Positions 24,254-33,505 of a DNA stretch of 64,000 nt are shown one piece after another (position 1 is the first letter of the stretch; each line of letters opens with the position of its first letter). The stretch lies in contig NZ_RJWA01000002.1 in the NCBI RefSeq assembly GCF_003762835.1, positions 620,001 to 684,000 of the forward strand, written 5' to 3'. Source of the DNA: Micromonospora sp. HM5-17. GTDB taxonomy: Bacteria > Actinomycetota > Actinomycetes > Mycobacteriales > Micromonosporaceae. The notes beneath the pieces were generated by a model. It searched no databases and had not been told where the DNA came from. It saw only the letters and a list, made by a program, of their open reading frames with translations. Made by a program: the position numbers and the translations under genes.

Positions 24254-25472
24254 GGACGGTCCCGTCCTTGAGCCGGTTGTACGGCAGGTACGCCGGCACG
24301 TACGGGAAGCGAGCCGCGGCCTCCTCGTCCAGCTCGACCCCGATTCCGGGCTGGTCGCCGGGGTGCAGGTAGCCGTCGGCGAAGGTGAACGACTGCCGGA
24401 AGACCTCGTTGGTCAGCTCGCCGTGCCGCATGTACTCCTGGATCCCGAAGTTGTGGATCGCCAGGTCCAGGTGGAGCGCCGCGGCCATCCCGACCGGGGA
24501 GACGTCGGTCGGTCCGTGCATTCCGGACTTGATCTGGTACTGCGCCGCGTAGTCGAGCAGCTTGCGCATCGCGGTGATCCCGCCGGTGTGGGTGACCGAG
24601 GAGCGGACGTAGTCGATGAGCTGCTCGCGGATGAGGGTCTGGTAGTCCCACACCGTGTTGAAGACCTCGCCGATGGCCAGCGGGGTGGTGGTGTGCTGCC
24701 GGACCAGCCGCAGCGCCTCCTGGTTCTCGGCCGGGGTGCAGTCCTCCAGCCAGAACAGGTCGTACGGTTCGAGGGCCTTGCCGAGCTTGGCGGCCTGGAT
24801 CGGGGTCAGCCGGTGGTGTGCGTCGTGCAGCAGCGGCAGCTCGGGGCCGAACTCGTTGCGGACCGCCTCGAAGACCCCGGGCAGGTGCCGCAGGTACGCC
24901 CGGGAGTCCCAGTCCTCCTCGACGGGGAGCGGCGTGCGCTGCGCCGGCTCGTAGTCGTACCGCTTGCCGTCCACGCTCGGCTGGGCGGCGACGCCGTAGA
25001 CCGCGTTGATTCCCGGCACCGAGGTCTGGATCCGGATCGACCGGTAGCCGAGTTCCAGGTGGTGGCGGATCGAGTCGAACAGCTCCGGCAGGTCCCGCCC
25101 GGAGGCGTGCCCGTACGCCATGATCCCGGTCCGGGACGCCCCGCCGAGGAGCTGGTAGAGCGGCATGTTGGCGGCCTTGGCCTTGATGTCCCAGAGCGCC
25201 ACGTCGACGGCGGCGATCGCCGCCATGGTGACCGGGCCGCGCCGCCAGTACGCCGAGCGGTAGAGGAACTGCCAGGTGTCCTCGATCCGGTGTGGGTCGC
25301 GGCCGATCAGCAGCGGAACGACGTGGTCGCGCAGGTACGAGGCGACGGAGAGTTCGCGCCCGTTGAGAGTGCCGTCGCCCAGCCCCGTGATCCCCTCGTC
25401 GGTGGTGATCTTCAGGGTGACGAAGTTGCGGTCCGGACTGGTCACGATGACGTCCGCGGCGACGATCTTCAC
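24243..25472 (-). CDS. Mannonate dehydratase family enolase (ManD/RspA-like)
   Basis: A 409-residue enolase-superfamily dehydratase. Likely metal ligands appear in [10 protein letters not shown] (Asp), [10 protein letters not shown] (Glu) and [10 protein letters not shown] (Glu), and the His pair after the first ligand plus the late [13 protein letters not shown] histidine supply acid/base residues. Family members convert D-mannonate or D-gluconate to 2-keto-3-deoxygluconate, while some are nearly inactive, so activity is not certain. The start is GTG with AAAGG six bases upstream. It lies 52 bases downstream of the galactonate-type dehydratase and overlaps gntK, inside the ABC/sugar-acid operon. 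Confidence 0.85.
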   Translation of the reverse strand: MKIVAADVIVTSPDRNFVTLKITTDEGITGLGDGTLNGRELSVASYLRDHVVPLLIGRDPHRIEDTWQFLYRSAYWRRGPVTMAAIAAVDVALWDIKAKAANMPLYQLLGGASRTGIMAYGHASGRDLPELFDSIRHHLELGYRSIRIQTSVPGINAVYGVAAQPSVDGKRYDYEPAQRTPLPVEEDWDSRAYLRHLPGVFEAVRNEFGPELPLLHDAHHRLTPIQAAKLGKALEPYDLFWLEDCTPAENQEALRLVRQHTTTPLAIGEVFNTVWDYQTLIREQLIDYVRSSVTHTGGITAMRKLLDYAAQYQIKSGMHGPTDVSPVGMAAALHLDLAIHNFGIQEYMRHGELTNEVFRQSFTFADGYLHPGDQPGIGVELDEEAAARFPYVPAYLPYNRLKDGTVHDW

Positions 25473-25524
25473 GGCGTGCCTTTCTCGGATGGTTGGTGAA
25501 TGGAATGTCGCGGGGCCGGCCGGG

Positions 25525-26673
25525 TCACCACTCGGCGAACGAACCGTCGGGGTGCCGCCAGATCGGTCCCCGCCAGTGGTGTCCGCGCTTGTCCGCCAGC
25601 CGTACCGCGTTCTCGTCGATCTCGATGCCGAGGCCGGGGCCGGTGAGCCGGAGGATGTGCCCGTCGACGAAGGTCAGCGGCGCCCGGTCCAGGACGTAGT
25701 CGAGCACCTCGGCGCCCTGGTTGTAGTGGATGCCGATGCTCTGCTCCTGGATCAGGTAGTTCGGGGTCGCGAAGCCGACCTGGAGGCAGGCGGCGAGCGC
25801 GATCGGCCCGAGTGGACAGTGCGGCGCCAACTGGACGTCGTACGTCTCCGCCAGCGCGGCGATCTTGCGTACCTCGGTGATGCCTCCGGCGTGCGACAGG
25901 TCCGGCTGGGCGACCGCGATGCCGGCCTGGAGCACCGGTAGGAACTCCTGCCGGCTGTAGAGGCGCTCGCCGGTGGAGACCGGGATGCTGGTGCTGCGAA
26001 CGAACTCGCCGATCAGGTGCGAGTTCTCCGGCACCACCGGCTCCTCCAGGAAGAACGGCCGGTACGGCTCCAGCAGCGGCGCGACCCGGCGCGCGTTGGC
26101 CAGGGTGAACCGGCCGTGGAAGTCGACGGCGACGTCCCGGTGCTCTCCGAGCACCTCTCGCGCGGCGGCGACCCGGCGGACCACCCCGTCGAGTTCGGCG
26201 ACCGAGGCCAGCGGGCTCATCCGGCCGGAGGCGTTCATCTTCACCGCGGTCAGCCCCGCCGCCACCTGCGCGGCCACGTGGTCGGCGACCTCGTCGGGCT
26301 CGTCGCCGCCGACCCAGCCGTAGACCCGGATCCGGTCCCGGACCGGGCCGCCGAGCAGTTGGTGCACCGGGGCCCCGAAGTGCTTGCCGGCGATGTCCCA
26401 GAGCGCCTGGTCGAGCCCGGAGACGGCGCTGGCCAGGATGGGGCCGCCCCGGTAGAACGACCCCTTGGTCAGCACCTGCCAGTGGTCCTCGATCCGCAGC
26501 GCGTCCCGGCCGACCAGCAGCTCGCTGAGCTGCTCGACGGCGGTGCGGACCGTCTCCGAGCGGCCCTCGCAGGTCGCCTCGCCCCAGCCGACGAGTCCGC
26601 TCTCGGTCTCGATCCGGACGAACAGCCAGCGGGGTGGGACGAGAAAGGTCTCGATCCGAGCGATCGTCGTCAT
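25525..26673 (-). CDS. dgoD: D-galactonate dehydratase family enolase
   Basis: A 382-residue protein, the length of E. coli DgoD. The mandelate-racemase-type barrel has metal ligands in VDFHGRF (Asp with the catalytic His two residues on), FFLEEPV (Glu) and [10 protein letters not shown] (Glu), and the second catalytic His in LAPHCPLGP. The reaction is D-galactonate to 2-keto-3-deoxygalactonate. It begins ten bases after the stop of the permease gene and lacks a strong ribosome site, so it is probably coupled. A related sugar acid as substrate cannot be excluded. Confidence 0.85.
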   Translation of the reverse strand: MTTIARIETFLVPPRWLFVRIETESGLVGWGEATCEGRSETVRTAVEQLSELLVGRDALRIEDHWQVLTKGSFYRGGPILASAVSGLDQALWDIAGKHFGAPVHQLLGGPVRDRIRVYGWVGGDEPDEVADHVAAQVAAGLTAVKMNASGRMSPLASVAELDGVVRRVAAAREVLGEHRDVAVDFHGRFTLANARRVAPLLEPYRPFFLEEPVVPENSHLIGEFVRSTSIPVSTGERLYSRQEFLPVLQAGIAVAQPDLSHAGGITEVRKIAALAETYDVQLAPHCPLGPIALAACLQVGFATPNYLIQEQSIGIHYNQGAEVLDYVLDRAPLTFVDGHILRLTGPGLGIEIDENAVRLADKRGHHWRGPIWRHPDGSFAEW

Positions 26674-26683
26674 GTTTCTCGCG

Positions 26684-27499
26684 TCAGCCCTTCGTGGCGC
26701 CGGCGGTGAGGCCGGAGACGACGTACTTCTGCACGAACAGCGCGATCAGCATGATCGGCAAAGTGACCACGGTGGACGCCGCCATCAGGCCACCCCAGTC
26801 GATGCTGGCGTACCCGACGAAGTCGAAGATCGCGACTGGCAGGGTCTTGGTGTCGGCTCCGGAGAGCACCAGGGCGAACATGAAGTTGTTCCAGGAGAAG
26901 ATGAAGGACAGGATGCCGGCGGTCGCGATGCCGGGTGCGGAGAGCGGCAGCGTGATCCGCCGGAACGCGCCGATCGGGGTCAGCCCGTCCACCTGCGCCG
27001 ACTCCTCCAGCTCGAGCGGCAGGCCGTCGAAGAAGCCCATCATGATGTAGACGATCAGCGGCAGCGAGACGAACATGTGGCTGAGGATCAGCACGGTGAA
27101 GCCGCCGACCATCCGCAGGTTGCTGAAGACGTAGTACCAGGGCACCAGCAGCGAGACGCCGGGGATGACCCGGGCCATCAGCACCACCAGGGCGGACTTG
27201 CGCATCCCGAACCGGCTCATCGAGTACGCCGCCGGCACGCCGAGCAGCAGCGAGAGCGCGGTCGCCGCGAACGCCACCCAGAGGCTGTTGCCGATGAACT
27301 GGAGGTAGTTCGCCTGCTGGAGCACCTTGGTGTAGTTGTCGATGGTCGGCGTGAAAACGAACGTCTTGCTGGAGTCGTAGATGTCGACGTTCGTCTTGAA
27401 CGAGGCGGCGATCATCCAGAGCAGCGGGGCCACCAGCGCGACCACCACGACGGTCAGCGCGACCGCCCGGAAGACCTTGTACGGGGTAACGCGGCCCAT
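26684..27499 (-). CDS. Carbohydrate ABC permease (MalG type)
   Basis: A 271-residue inner-membrane permease with six predicted helices and the EAA loop (LEESAQVDGLTPIGAFRRITLPLSAPGI) that docks to the ATPase. The ATG at 27499 shares a base with the previous stop (TGATG); GTG at 27502 is the alternative. It forms the transmembrane channel together with the upstream MalF-type permease. No ABC ATPase is encoded here, as is usual for actinomycete sugar systems that share one MsiK-type ATPase. Confidence 0.92.
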   Translation of the reverse strand: MGRVTPYKVFRAVALTVVVVALVAPLLWMIAASFKTNVDIYDSSKTFVFTPTIDNYTKVLQQANYLQFIGNSLWVAFAATALSLLLGVPAAYSMSRFGMRKSALVVLMARVIPGVSLLVPWYYVFSNLRMVGGFTVLILSHMFVSLPLIVYIMMGFFDGLPLELEESAQVDGLTPIGAFRRITLPLSAPGIATAGILSFIFSWNNFMFALVLSGADTKTLPVAIFDFVGYASIDWGGLMAASTVVTLPIMLIALFVQKYVVSGLTAGATKG

Positions 27500-28428
27500 C
27501 ACTGCGCGTCCTTCTTCTTGTTACGGGAGGTCAGCAGCCACATCGAGCCGATGATGATCAGGAAGAAGATGATGAGTACGGTGGAGGAGATGCCGTACTT
27601 GTTGTAGTCGAAGCTCAGGCCGTAGGCGTACACGTTCAGGGTCTCGACCTCGTGGTACGAGCCGCCGCCGCGACCCTTGGTGGCGTAGAGGATGTCGAAG
27701 GTCTTCAGCGCGTCGATGCCGCGCAGCAGGATCGCGACGATCACCGTCGGCATGAGCAGCGGCAGGGTGACGTGCCAGAACCGCTGCCACGCGTTGGCCC
27801 CGTCGACCCGCGCCGCCTCGTCCGGCTCGTTCGACAGCGAGGTCAGCCCGGCGAGGAGGATCAGCGCCACCATCGGGGTCCACTGCCAGACGTCGATGAA
27901 GATGGTGGTCGGCAGCGCGCTGTGCTGCCCGGCCAGCCATGGCTGCGGCCCGATCCCGAACCATCCGAGGATCTGGTTCGCGGCCCCGATGTTGGGGTCG
28001 AAGATGAGCCGCCACATCATGCCGACCGCGACCGGGGTGGCCACCAGCGGCATGAGGATCGCCACCCGTACCCACCGTTCGCCCTTGAACGGGCGCCACA
28101 GCAGCAGGGCGATCGCCATGCCGAGGACGACCTCGAACAGGAGCGCGACCCCGGTGAAGGCGACGGTCCGGGCCACCGCGGGCCAGAACCGGTCGGTGTC
28201 GGAGAGGACCTCCAGGTAGTTCTGGAAGCCGACGAACTCGGATTCCGCCCGGACCGAGCCCTCGGCGTCGGTGAGGCTGAGGTACACGGTCCAGGCCAGG
28301 GGGAAGACGATCAGCGCGCCGACGAACGTCATCGCCGGCGCCGCGAAGAGCCACTTGCGGTGGTGGTTCGCCCAGCGGCTCCAGGCGGAATCACCCTCGA
28401 GCGTCGGGGTGGTGGGGTTGACTGCCAT
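27499..28428 (-). CDS. Carbohydrate ABC permease (MalF type)
   Basis: A 309-residue permease with six hydrophobic segments and the EAA motif NEPDEAARVDGANAWQRFWHVTLPLLMP. The sequence ends in a short Lys-rich cytoplasmic tail (SRNKKKDAQ). It overlaps the next permease start by one base and lies 273 bases downstream of the binding-protein gene, separated from it by a 42-bp palindrome. Confidence 0.92.
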   Translation of the reverse strand: MAVNPTTPTLEGDSAWSRWANHHRKWLFAAPAMTFVGALIVFPLAWTVYLSLTDAEGSVRAESEFVGFQNYLEVLSDTDRFWPAVARTVAFTGVALLFEVVLGMAIALLLWRPFKGERWVRVAILMPLVATPVAVGMMWRLIFDPNIGAANQILGWFGIGPQPWLAGQHSALPTTIFIDVWQWTPMVALILLAGLTSLSNEPDEAARVDGANAWQRFWHVTLPLLMPTVIVAILLRGIDALKTFDILYATKGRGGGSYHEVETLNVYAYGLSFDYNKYGISSTVLIIFFLIIIGSMWLLTSRNKKKDAQ

Positions 28429-28648
28429 CAGATCTCCGGATTACGGGGGGCCGTGAGAGGCGGTTCGGCAGGCCGGTGGGGCGTCGCCGGCGGCGGGCCG
28501 GACACGCCCGGAGGTGGTCGGCGCCGACGGACCGCCCGGGACCGGATACGCCGGCGGTGGACCGGACGCGGGGCCGGCGGGGTCGGTGGCGGGGCCGGGA
28601 CCGAACGCACCGGGCCGGTGACCCCGGGGAAGCGGGGTGGCGGCGGGG

Positions 28649-28690
28649 CGACGGCGTGGGGCGGCGGACGTCCGCCGCCCCACGCCGTCG
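28649..28690 (-). terminator. 42-bp perfect palindrome between binding protein and permease genes
   Basis: Bases 28649-28669 are the exact reverse complement of 28670-28690 (CGACGGCGTGGGGCGGCGGAC and its complement). The element starts 11 bases after the binding-protein stop codon, read on the minus strand. Such a hairpin should stabilise the upstream message and attenuate read-through into the permeases, giving excess binding protein. The remaining spacer has no gene. Confidence 0.75.
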
Positions 28691-28701
28691 ACCTCCGTGA
28701 C

Positions 28702-29991
28702 CTACTTCTCGTCGTCCAGCAGCTTCTGGAAGGCCTCGTTGGCGGCGTCCGCCGAGGCGGCGACGTCCTTGCCGGTGATCGCGTCCACGATCGGCTGGCC
28801 GACGATCTCGCGGGCCTCGGCCACCTTCACCACGAGCGGCCGGTCGTGCCCCACACCGTTGGCGGTGCTGATCGAGATGGCGTCCGCCAGGTCCTTCGGG
28901 TACGTCGAGATCCCCTCCGGGTTCTCCCAGACCGAGGTCCGGGCACCCGGCACCCCCTCCTTCTGCTGCTTCAGCGCCTGCTCCTTGCCGGCCGCCCACT
29001 GGATGAACTTCCAGGCGTTGGCCTGGTTCTTCGACGCCTCGTTGATGGCGAGCGCCCAGGACGGGATGTTGTACGGCTTCGAGCCGGCCGGCCCGGCCGG
29101 GAACGGCGCGAAGCCGACGGTGTCGGAGACCTTCGACTTGGCCGGGTCGGTGGCGTTCTTGTAGAGCGAGTTGGCCTCGGTGTAGAACGCGGCCTTGCCC
29201 TGGGTGAAGATCGCCATCGCCTCGGACCAGCTCATGTCGGTGCTGATGTTCTCCGGACCGTGCTCGCGCAGCAGCCCGCCGTAGAAGGCGTACGCCTGCT
29301 TGGCCTGCTCGCTGTTGATCACGGCCTTGCCGCTGGCGTCGACGAAGTCGCCGCCGTAGCTGAACAGGAAGCTGGAGAACTGGGTGACCGCCGCGGCCTT
29401 GCCGGTGCGGGCGACGAAGCCGGCGATACCCGGGTTCTCGGCCTCGATCTTCGCCGCCGCCGCCTTGAGCTCGTCGAGGGTCTTCGGCGGGGCGCTGTAG
29501 CCGGCCTTCTCCAGCAGGTCCTTGCGGTAGTAGAGGACCTCCTGCTCGGTGATGATCGGGATCCCGACCACCTTGTCCTCGTAGGTGGTGGCCTGGAGCG
29601 GCCCGGCCTGGAAGTCGTCGAGGGCGAACTGGGCGTCGCCCTTCGCCTTCTCGGTCAGGTCGGCCAGGTAGCCGTTCTTGGCGAAGAGCTTCCCCTCCTG
29701 CAGGGGGCGGTACATCATCACGTCGATGTCGCTGGAGCCGGCGTTCAGCTTGACGTTGTACTGGTCGGACAGCTGGTCCTCGCCGAGCTGGGTGACCTCG
29801 ACCTTGAGTCCGGTTTGCTGCTCGAACTCGGGCAGGGCCCGCTTGATGTTCTCGGTCCAGACGTGGTTGACGAGCGTCACGCGGAGCGTGTTCGAGTCGC
29901 CGCCGTCGTCTCCGCCGCCGCAGGCGGACAGGCCGAGGGCAGCCACCACGGCCAGTGAGGTTCCGATTATCGATCGACGTAACACGTCCAT
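28702..29991 (-). CDS. Sugar ABC transporter substrate-binding lipoprotein
   Basis: A 429-residue extracellular solute-binding protein of the maltose/multiple-sugar group. The N-terminus is a lipoprotein signal (MDVLRRSIIGTSLAVVAALG then LSAC), with Cys24 as the lipidation site, followed by a Gly/Asp linker. The mature part shows family patterns such as DVMMYRPLQEGKLFAKNGYLADLT, VVGIPIITEQEVLYYRKDLLEKAG and NIPSWALAINEASKNQANAWKFI. It is the first gene of the sugar-acid operon and faces a divergent GntR regulator across 129 bases. Its ligand is probably an aldonic or uronic acid, from the enzymes it travels with. Confidence 0.92.
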   Translation of the reverse strand: MDVLRRSIIGTSLAVVAALGLSACGGGDDGGDSNTLRVTLVNHVWTENIKRALPEFEQQTGLKVEVTQLGEDQLSDQYNVKLNAGSSDIDVMMYRPLQEGKLFAKNGYLADLTEKAKGDAQFALDDFQAGPLQATTYEDKVVGIPIITEQEVLYYRKDLLEKAGYSAPPKTLDELKAAAAKIEAENPGIAGFVARTGKAAAVTQFSSFLFSYGGDFVDASGKAVINSEQAKQAYAFYGGLLREHGPENISTDMSWSEAMAIFTQGKAAFYTEANSLYKNATDPAKSKVSDTVGFAPFPAGPAGSKPYNIPSWALAINEASKNQANAWKFIQWAAGKEQALKQQKEGVPGARTSVWENPEGISTYPKDLADAISISTANGVGHDRPLVVKVAEAREIVGQPIVDAITGKDVAASADAANEAFQKLLDDEK

Positions 29992-30062
29992 CTCCCCTTC
30001 CGTCGCGGCCGACCCGCCGTTGGGTGCCGCTGCGGATGCCCTACATCCGCTTAATGCCGGAT

Positions 30063-30088
30063 GCTAAGTCGATAAACCAGACTTAAGC
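30063..30088. promoter_or_regulatory. Candidate operator between the binding-protein gene and its divergent GntR gene
   Basis: GCTAAGTC (30063-30070) and GACTTAAGC (30080-30088) form an inverted repeat with one extra base. A related GTCTTAAC lies at about 30098. The segment is AT-rich against its surroundings and sits midway between the two divergent genes. Confidence 0.4.
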
Positions 30089-30120
30089 AAGGCCAGTGTC
30101 TTAACTGATAGGCTTTATTT

Positions 30121-30879
30121 ATGACCCTGTCGTCGTCTGAGGACGCGTCTGCCCGACTCGGGATCGAGTCGGGACTACACGCCCGGCTGCTCGACCAGCT
30201 CGGCACCGCCGTCTGCGGTGGTCAACTCGCCCCCGGTTCGGTGCTCTACATCGACGACCTCGTCGAGCGCTACGCCGTGTCCCGCTCGGTCGTCCGGGAG
30301 GTGCTGCGGGTGCTGGCCTCCATGGGGCTCGTGGAGTCCCGGCGCCGAGTCGGCACGCTGATCCGCTCCGCCGACGACTGGAACGTCTTCGACCCCCAGG
30401 TGATCCGGTGGCGGCTCGCCTCGTCCGGCCGGATCGCGCAGCTGCGCTCCATCACCGAACTGCGGGCCGCGGTCGAGCCCCAGGCCGCCTCCCTGGCCGC
30501 CGCGCGGGCGACCCCCGAGCAGGCCAGCGACCTGGTCGGGCTCGCCGCCAAGATGTGGGCGGCGGGCAAGGCCGGGGACGAGGCCGAGTTTCTCCGACTC
30601 GACATCGAGTTCCACCGCCAGGTCCTCGTCGGGTCCGGGAACGAGATGTTCGTCAAGCTGCACGAACTCGTCGCGGAGGTCCTCGCCGGTCGATACCACT
30701 ACGACCTGATGCCGCACTATCCCCACGAGGCGGCGCTGCAACTGCACGCCGACGTGGCACAGGCGATCCAGCACCGGGATGGCGAGGGCGCCAGGCGGGC
30801 GATGGTGAAGATCATGGAGCAGGCCATGACCGAGATGAGCGCCATCTGGGCCCAGAGCGGCAGCGGCGCCGACTCCTGA
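30121..30879 (+). CDS. GntR-family (FCD) regulator of the sugar-acid operon
   Basis: A 252-residue regulator. The winged helix spans residues 20-85 (LYIDDLVERYAVSRSVVREVLRVLASMGLVESRRRVGT). The FCD domain shows the metal-site pattern LRLDIEFHRQVLVGSGNEMF (Asp and His) and later LHADVAQAIQHRDG. It resembles DgoR-type regulators of galactonate use. No Shine-Dalgarno sequence precedes the ATG; instead TAGGCT lies 7-12 bases upstream, so the mRNA may be leaderless. It is divergent from the binding-protein gene, the usual arrangement for a local repressor. The following 146 bases to the next gene show nothing. Confidence 0.9.
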   Translation: MTLSSSEDASARLGIESGLHARLLDQLGTAVCGGQLAPGSVLYIDDLVERYAVSRSVVREVLRVLASMGLVESRRRVGTLIRSADDWNVFDPQVIRWRLASSGRIAQLRSITELRAAVEPQAASLAAARATPEQASDLVGLAAKMWAAGKAGDEAEFLRLDIEFHRQVLVGSGNEMFVKLHELVAEVLAGRYHYDLMPHYPHEAALQLHADVAQAIQHRDGEGARRAMVKIMEQAMTEMSAIWAQSGSGADS

Positions 30880-31025
30880 GCCGCGCCGACCGTTCCCCCG
30901 GGGTGCCGAGGCGGTGCCCCGGGGCGCGCTCCGCTCCGGCACCGCGCCGCACCCCGGTTCCGACCGTGATGGTCGCGCCGTCCTCGGTTCGGAGCCCCGT
31001 GCCGGCCGGCAGGGTGACCGGCGGC

Positions 31026-31910
31026 TCAGGCCGGGCGGGCGAAGCCGCCGCGGGGCGCGATGAGTTCGAGGTTGGTCCCGTCCGGGTCGTTGAAGTAGGC
31101 GACCTCGGTGCCGGCCGCCTCCGGCGGCGACACCTCCTCGGGAACGAACGTGTAGGGCTCGCCGAAAAACGCGAACCCGGCGTCCCGCATCCGGTCGTAG
31201 ACCGCCCGTAGGTCCGCCACCTCGAAGCAGAGGTGCATCGAACCGGGGCGGTTGGCCGCCACCGTCGCCGGGTCGCCGGCCGGCTCCTGGAACTGGATCA
31301 GGTCGATGCCGAGATTGTCCAGGTGGAAGGTGGCATAGCGCAGCCGGGTGCAGGGCAGCCCCTGGGAGCGGGCGAAGCCGTCGCCGCGCATCGTCTCGTC
31401 CCGAACGACCGGCGCCAAACCGGTGAGCGCCTGGTAGAACGCGACCGAGCGGTCCAGGTCGGTGACGGAGATCCCGACGTGCGCGGCGGTACGCAACCCG
31501 ATGGAGACCGACGAGGGATCCACGACCTGCGCCATCATGCTCCCTCCGTCCGTGCGGGCGTCCGGGCGCCGGTCCCGGGGCGCCGGGTCGGCCGGCGTCG
31601 CCGGCTCGGTGGCGGTCGGCGCCGACGAGGTCACGATATCCACCGTCGGAGCCGACGGGGTTGGTTTCCGGCGATCTTCGCGTACCACCGTGACCAGCCC
31701 CGCCGCCGAGACCAGCGCCCAGCACCCCTCCAGGAGGAGGAAGCCCCAGGACCGGTCCAGCAGGGCGATCACCGCGAGGGCGGCCGAGCCGACGATGTTG
31801 AGCCCGAGGTAGCTCCGGGACCGTGGGGTGAGCCGGCCGGTCTGGGCGGCCGCGAAGGCCGAGAGGATCACCAGCGAACCGGCGATCTCGATCAGGTCGA
31901 CAGGAGTCAT
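31026..31910 (-). CDS. Membrane domain fused to a VOC (glyoxalase-fold) domain
   Basis: A single 294-residue frame with two parts. Residues 1-78 are three hydrophobic helices resembling CBU_0592-type small membrane proteins (DLIEIAGSLVILSAFAAAQ). Residues 79-123 are a Pro/Thr/Ala-rich linker. From about residue 125 comes a VOC domain: HVGISVTDLDRSVAFYQALTGLAP, PGSMHLCFEVADLRAVYDRM, EVAYFNDPDGTNLELIAP, with metal-ligand-type His and Glu residues. The full-length ATG (31910) has no ribosome site, whereas an internal ATG pair at 31538/31535 is preceded by GGAGGGAG. The VOC part may thus also be made alone. The substrate is unknown. Confidence 0.75.
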   Translation of the reverse strand: MTPVDLIEIAGSLVILSAFAAAQTGRLTPRSRSYLGLNIVGSAALAVIALLDRSWGFLLLEGCWALVSAAGLVTVVREDRRKPTPSAPTVDIVTSSAPTATEPATPADPAPRDRRPDARTDGGSMMAQVVDPSSVSIGLRTAAHVGISVTDLDRSVAFYQALTGLAPVVRDETMRGDGFARSQGLPCTRLRYATFHLDNLGIDLIQFQEPAGDPATVAANRPGSMHLCFEVADLRAVYDRMRDAGFAFFGEPYTFVPEEVSPPEAAGTEVAYFNDPDGTNLELIAPRGGFARPA

Positions 31911-32107
31911 GTGTCTGTGCGCGCCGTCTTTGCAGGTCCGGGTACGGCAGCGCCCTCGTCCGGGGCGGTCGCGGAGCTGCGCCGCCTGGCGATCGAGGAT
32001 AGCCCGCCGACGGCCGGGGCACGCCCGGCCGGGGTCGGAACACCGGGGGAGCCGACCCCCAGCAACGGCGGATCCGCCCCGGAGGGCCGGGGCCTGCCCG
32101 AGGGAGA

Positions 32108-33265
32108 TCAGAGCCAGTTGCGGCGTTTGAAGATCACGTAGAGGGTGGTGCAGACGAGCAGCATCAGGAAGATCGCGTACGGGTAGCCGAAGACCCAGTG
32201 CAGTTCGGGGATGTGGTCGAAGTTCATTCCGTAGACCGTTCCGATCAGGGTCGGGGCGAAGAGGATCGCCGCCCAGGCGGAGATTCGCTTGATCTCCTCG
32301 TTCTGCGCGTAGCTCGCCTCGGTGAGGTTCTTGACCTCCTCGTTCTGGGCCTGCGAGACCAGCGTGGCGTTGAGGGTGAGGATGTCGGCCAGGATCTGCC
32401 GGAACTCGTTCACCCGCTCCGCCGCCGTGGTGGCGTGGTCGGCGACGTCGTTGAGATAGCGCCGCAGCTCCTCGTCGGTGCCGTACTTCTCGAACCCGGC
32501 CTCGAGGCCATGGAGGATGTCCAGCAGGGGGCGGGTCGCCCGCTGGAACTCGATCACCTCGCGGGAGAGTTTGTAGATCCGGCGGCTGACCCGGGGATCC
32601 CCGCCGAAGACCTCGGTCTCGATCTCGTCGATGTCGTTCTGCAGCCCACCGACCACCGGCGCGTACCCGTCCACGACGCTGTCCAGGATCGCGTAGAGCA
32701 CCGCCTCCGGGCCGCGCCGGAGCAGGTCCGGGTCGTCCTCCATGCGCCGGCGCACCGCCGTCAGGTCGGGGGCCTGCCCGTGCCGTACGGTGAGGACGAA
32801 GTTCGCCCCGACGAAGACGTGGACCTCGCCGAAGTCGACCTCCTCGGCCTCGTCGAGGTAGCGGGCGGCCCGGAGCACCACGAAGAGGGTGCCGCCGTAC
32901 CGTTCGAGCTTGGGGCGCTGGTGCGCGACGATGGCGTCCTCGACGGCCAACTCGTGCAGGCCGAATTCCTCCGCGACGGTGAGCAGCTGCCGCTCACTCG
33001 GCCGGTACAGCCCGATCCAGGCCATGGTGCCCGGTTGCTCCCGGAGCCGCCGGCAGGTCTCGGACAGGCTGGGCGGGCCGTCGACCCGGTGCCCGTCCCG
33101 GTAGATCGCCGAGGTCACGACGCTCTCCTCGGCCGGCGGCGCCGTCGTCTGGTCGCCGCCACGAGGGTCCATCGACAGCTCCGGGGGCGACTGCGGATAG
33201 CGGTCCTGGGAGCGGCGCAGGGCGCGCTTCGCCGGACGCAGGGCGCGCGAACGCCAGTCGGACAT
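32108..33265 (-). CDS. corA: CorA family magnesium/cobalt transporter
   Basis: A 385-residue CorA-family channel. The long cytoplasmic N-terminal domain (to about residue 320) is followed by two C-terminal helices, with the selectivity motif YGMNF after the first helix (about residue 345) and a positively charged end (KRRNWL). Residues around FGLHELAVEDAIVAHQRPKLERYGG are typical. It forms a pentameric Mg2+ uptake channel in the cytoplasmic membrane. ATG 33265 has GGGGAGG seven bases upstream. The first 60 residues are a basic, poorly conserved extension. The flanking gap (33266-33505) has no recognisable element. Confidence 0.92.
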   Translation of the reverse strand: MSDWRSRALRPAKRALRRSQDRYPQSPPELSMDPRGGDQTTAPPAEESVVTSAIYRDGHRVDGPPSLSETCRRLREQPGTMAWIGLYRPSERQLLTVAEEFGLHELAVEDAIVAHQRPKLERYGGTLFVVLRAARYLDEAEEVDFGEVHVFVGANFVLTVRHGQAPDLTAVRRRMEDDPDLLRRGPEAVLYAILDSVVDGYAPVVGGLQNDIDEIETEVFGGDPRVSRRIYKLSREVIEFQRATRPLLDILHGLEAGFEKYGTDEELRRYLNDVADHATTAAERVNEFRQILADILTLNATLVSQAQNEEVKNLTEASYAQNEEIKRISAWAAILFAPTLIGTVYGMNFDHIPELHWVFGYPYAIFLMLLVCTTLYVIFKRRNWL

Positions 33266-33505
33266 GGCAAGCCTCCCCAACGAGACGCCGATCGACGTGT
33301 GCGGCGAGCTTCCGAAGGACCGGATCAACCAGGTACGGCCGGCGGCCCGTCGGGTCGTCAGCCCGCCTCACCTCCGCCCAGCCGGGAACGACGTAGCCGC
33401 TGCTGGTCGGCACCCCGGGGGAAACACCGGCACCTTCACCGTAGGCCGGCCGGCGACCGTTCGCACCCCGAGTCGCCGACAACGCCGACGGCCTAGACTC
33501 ACGCC

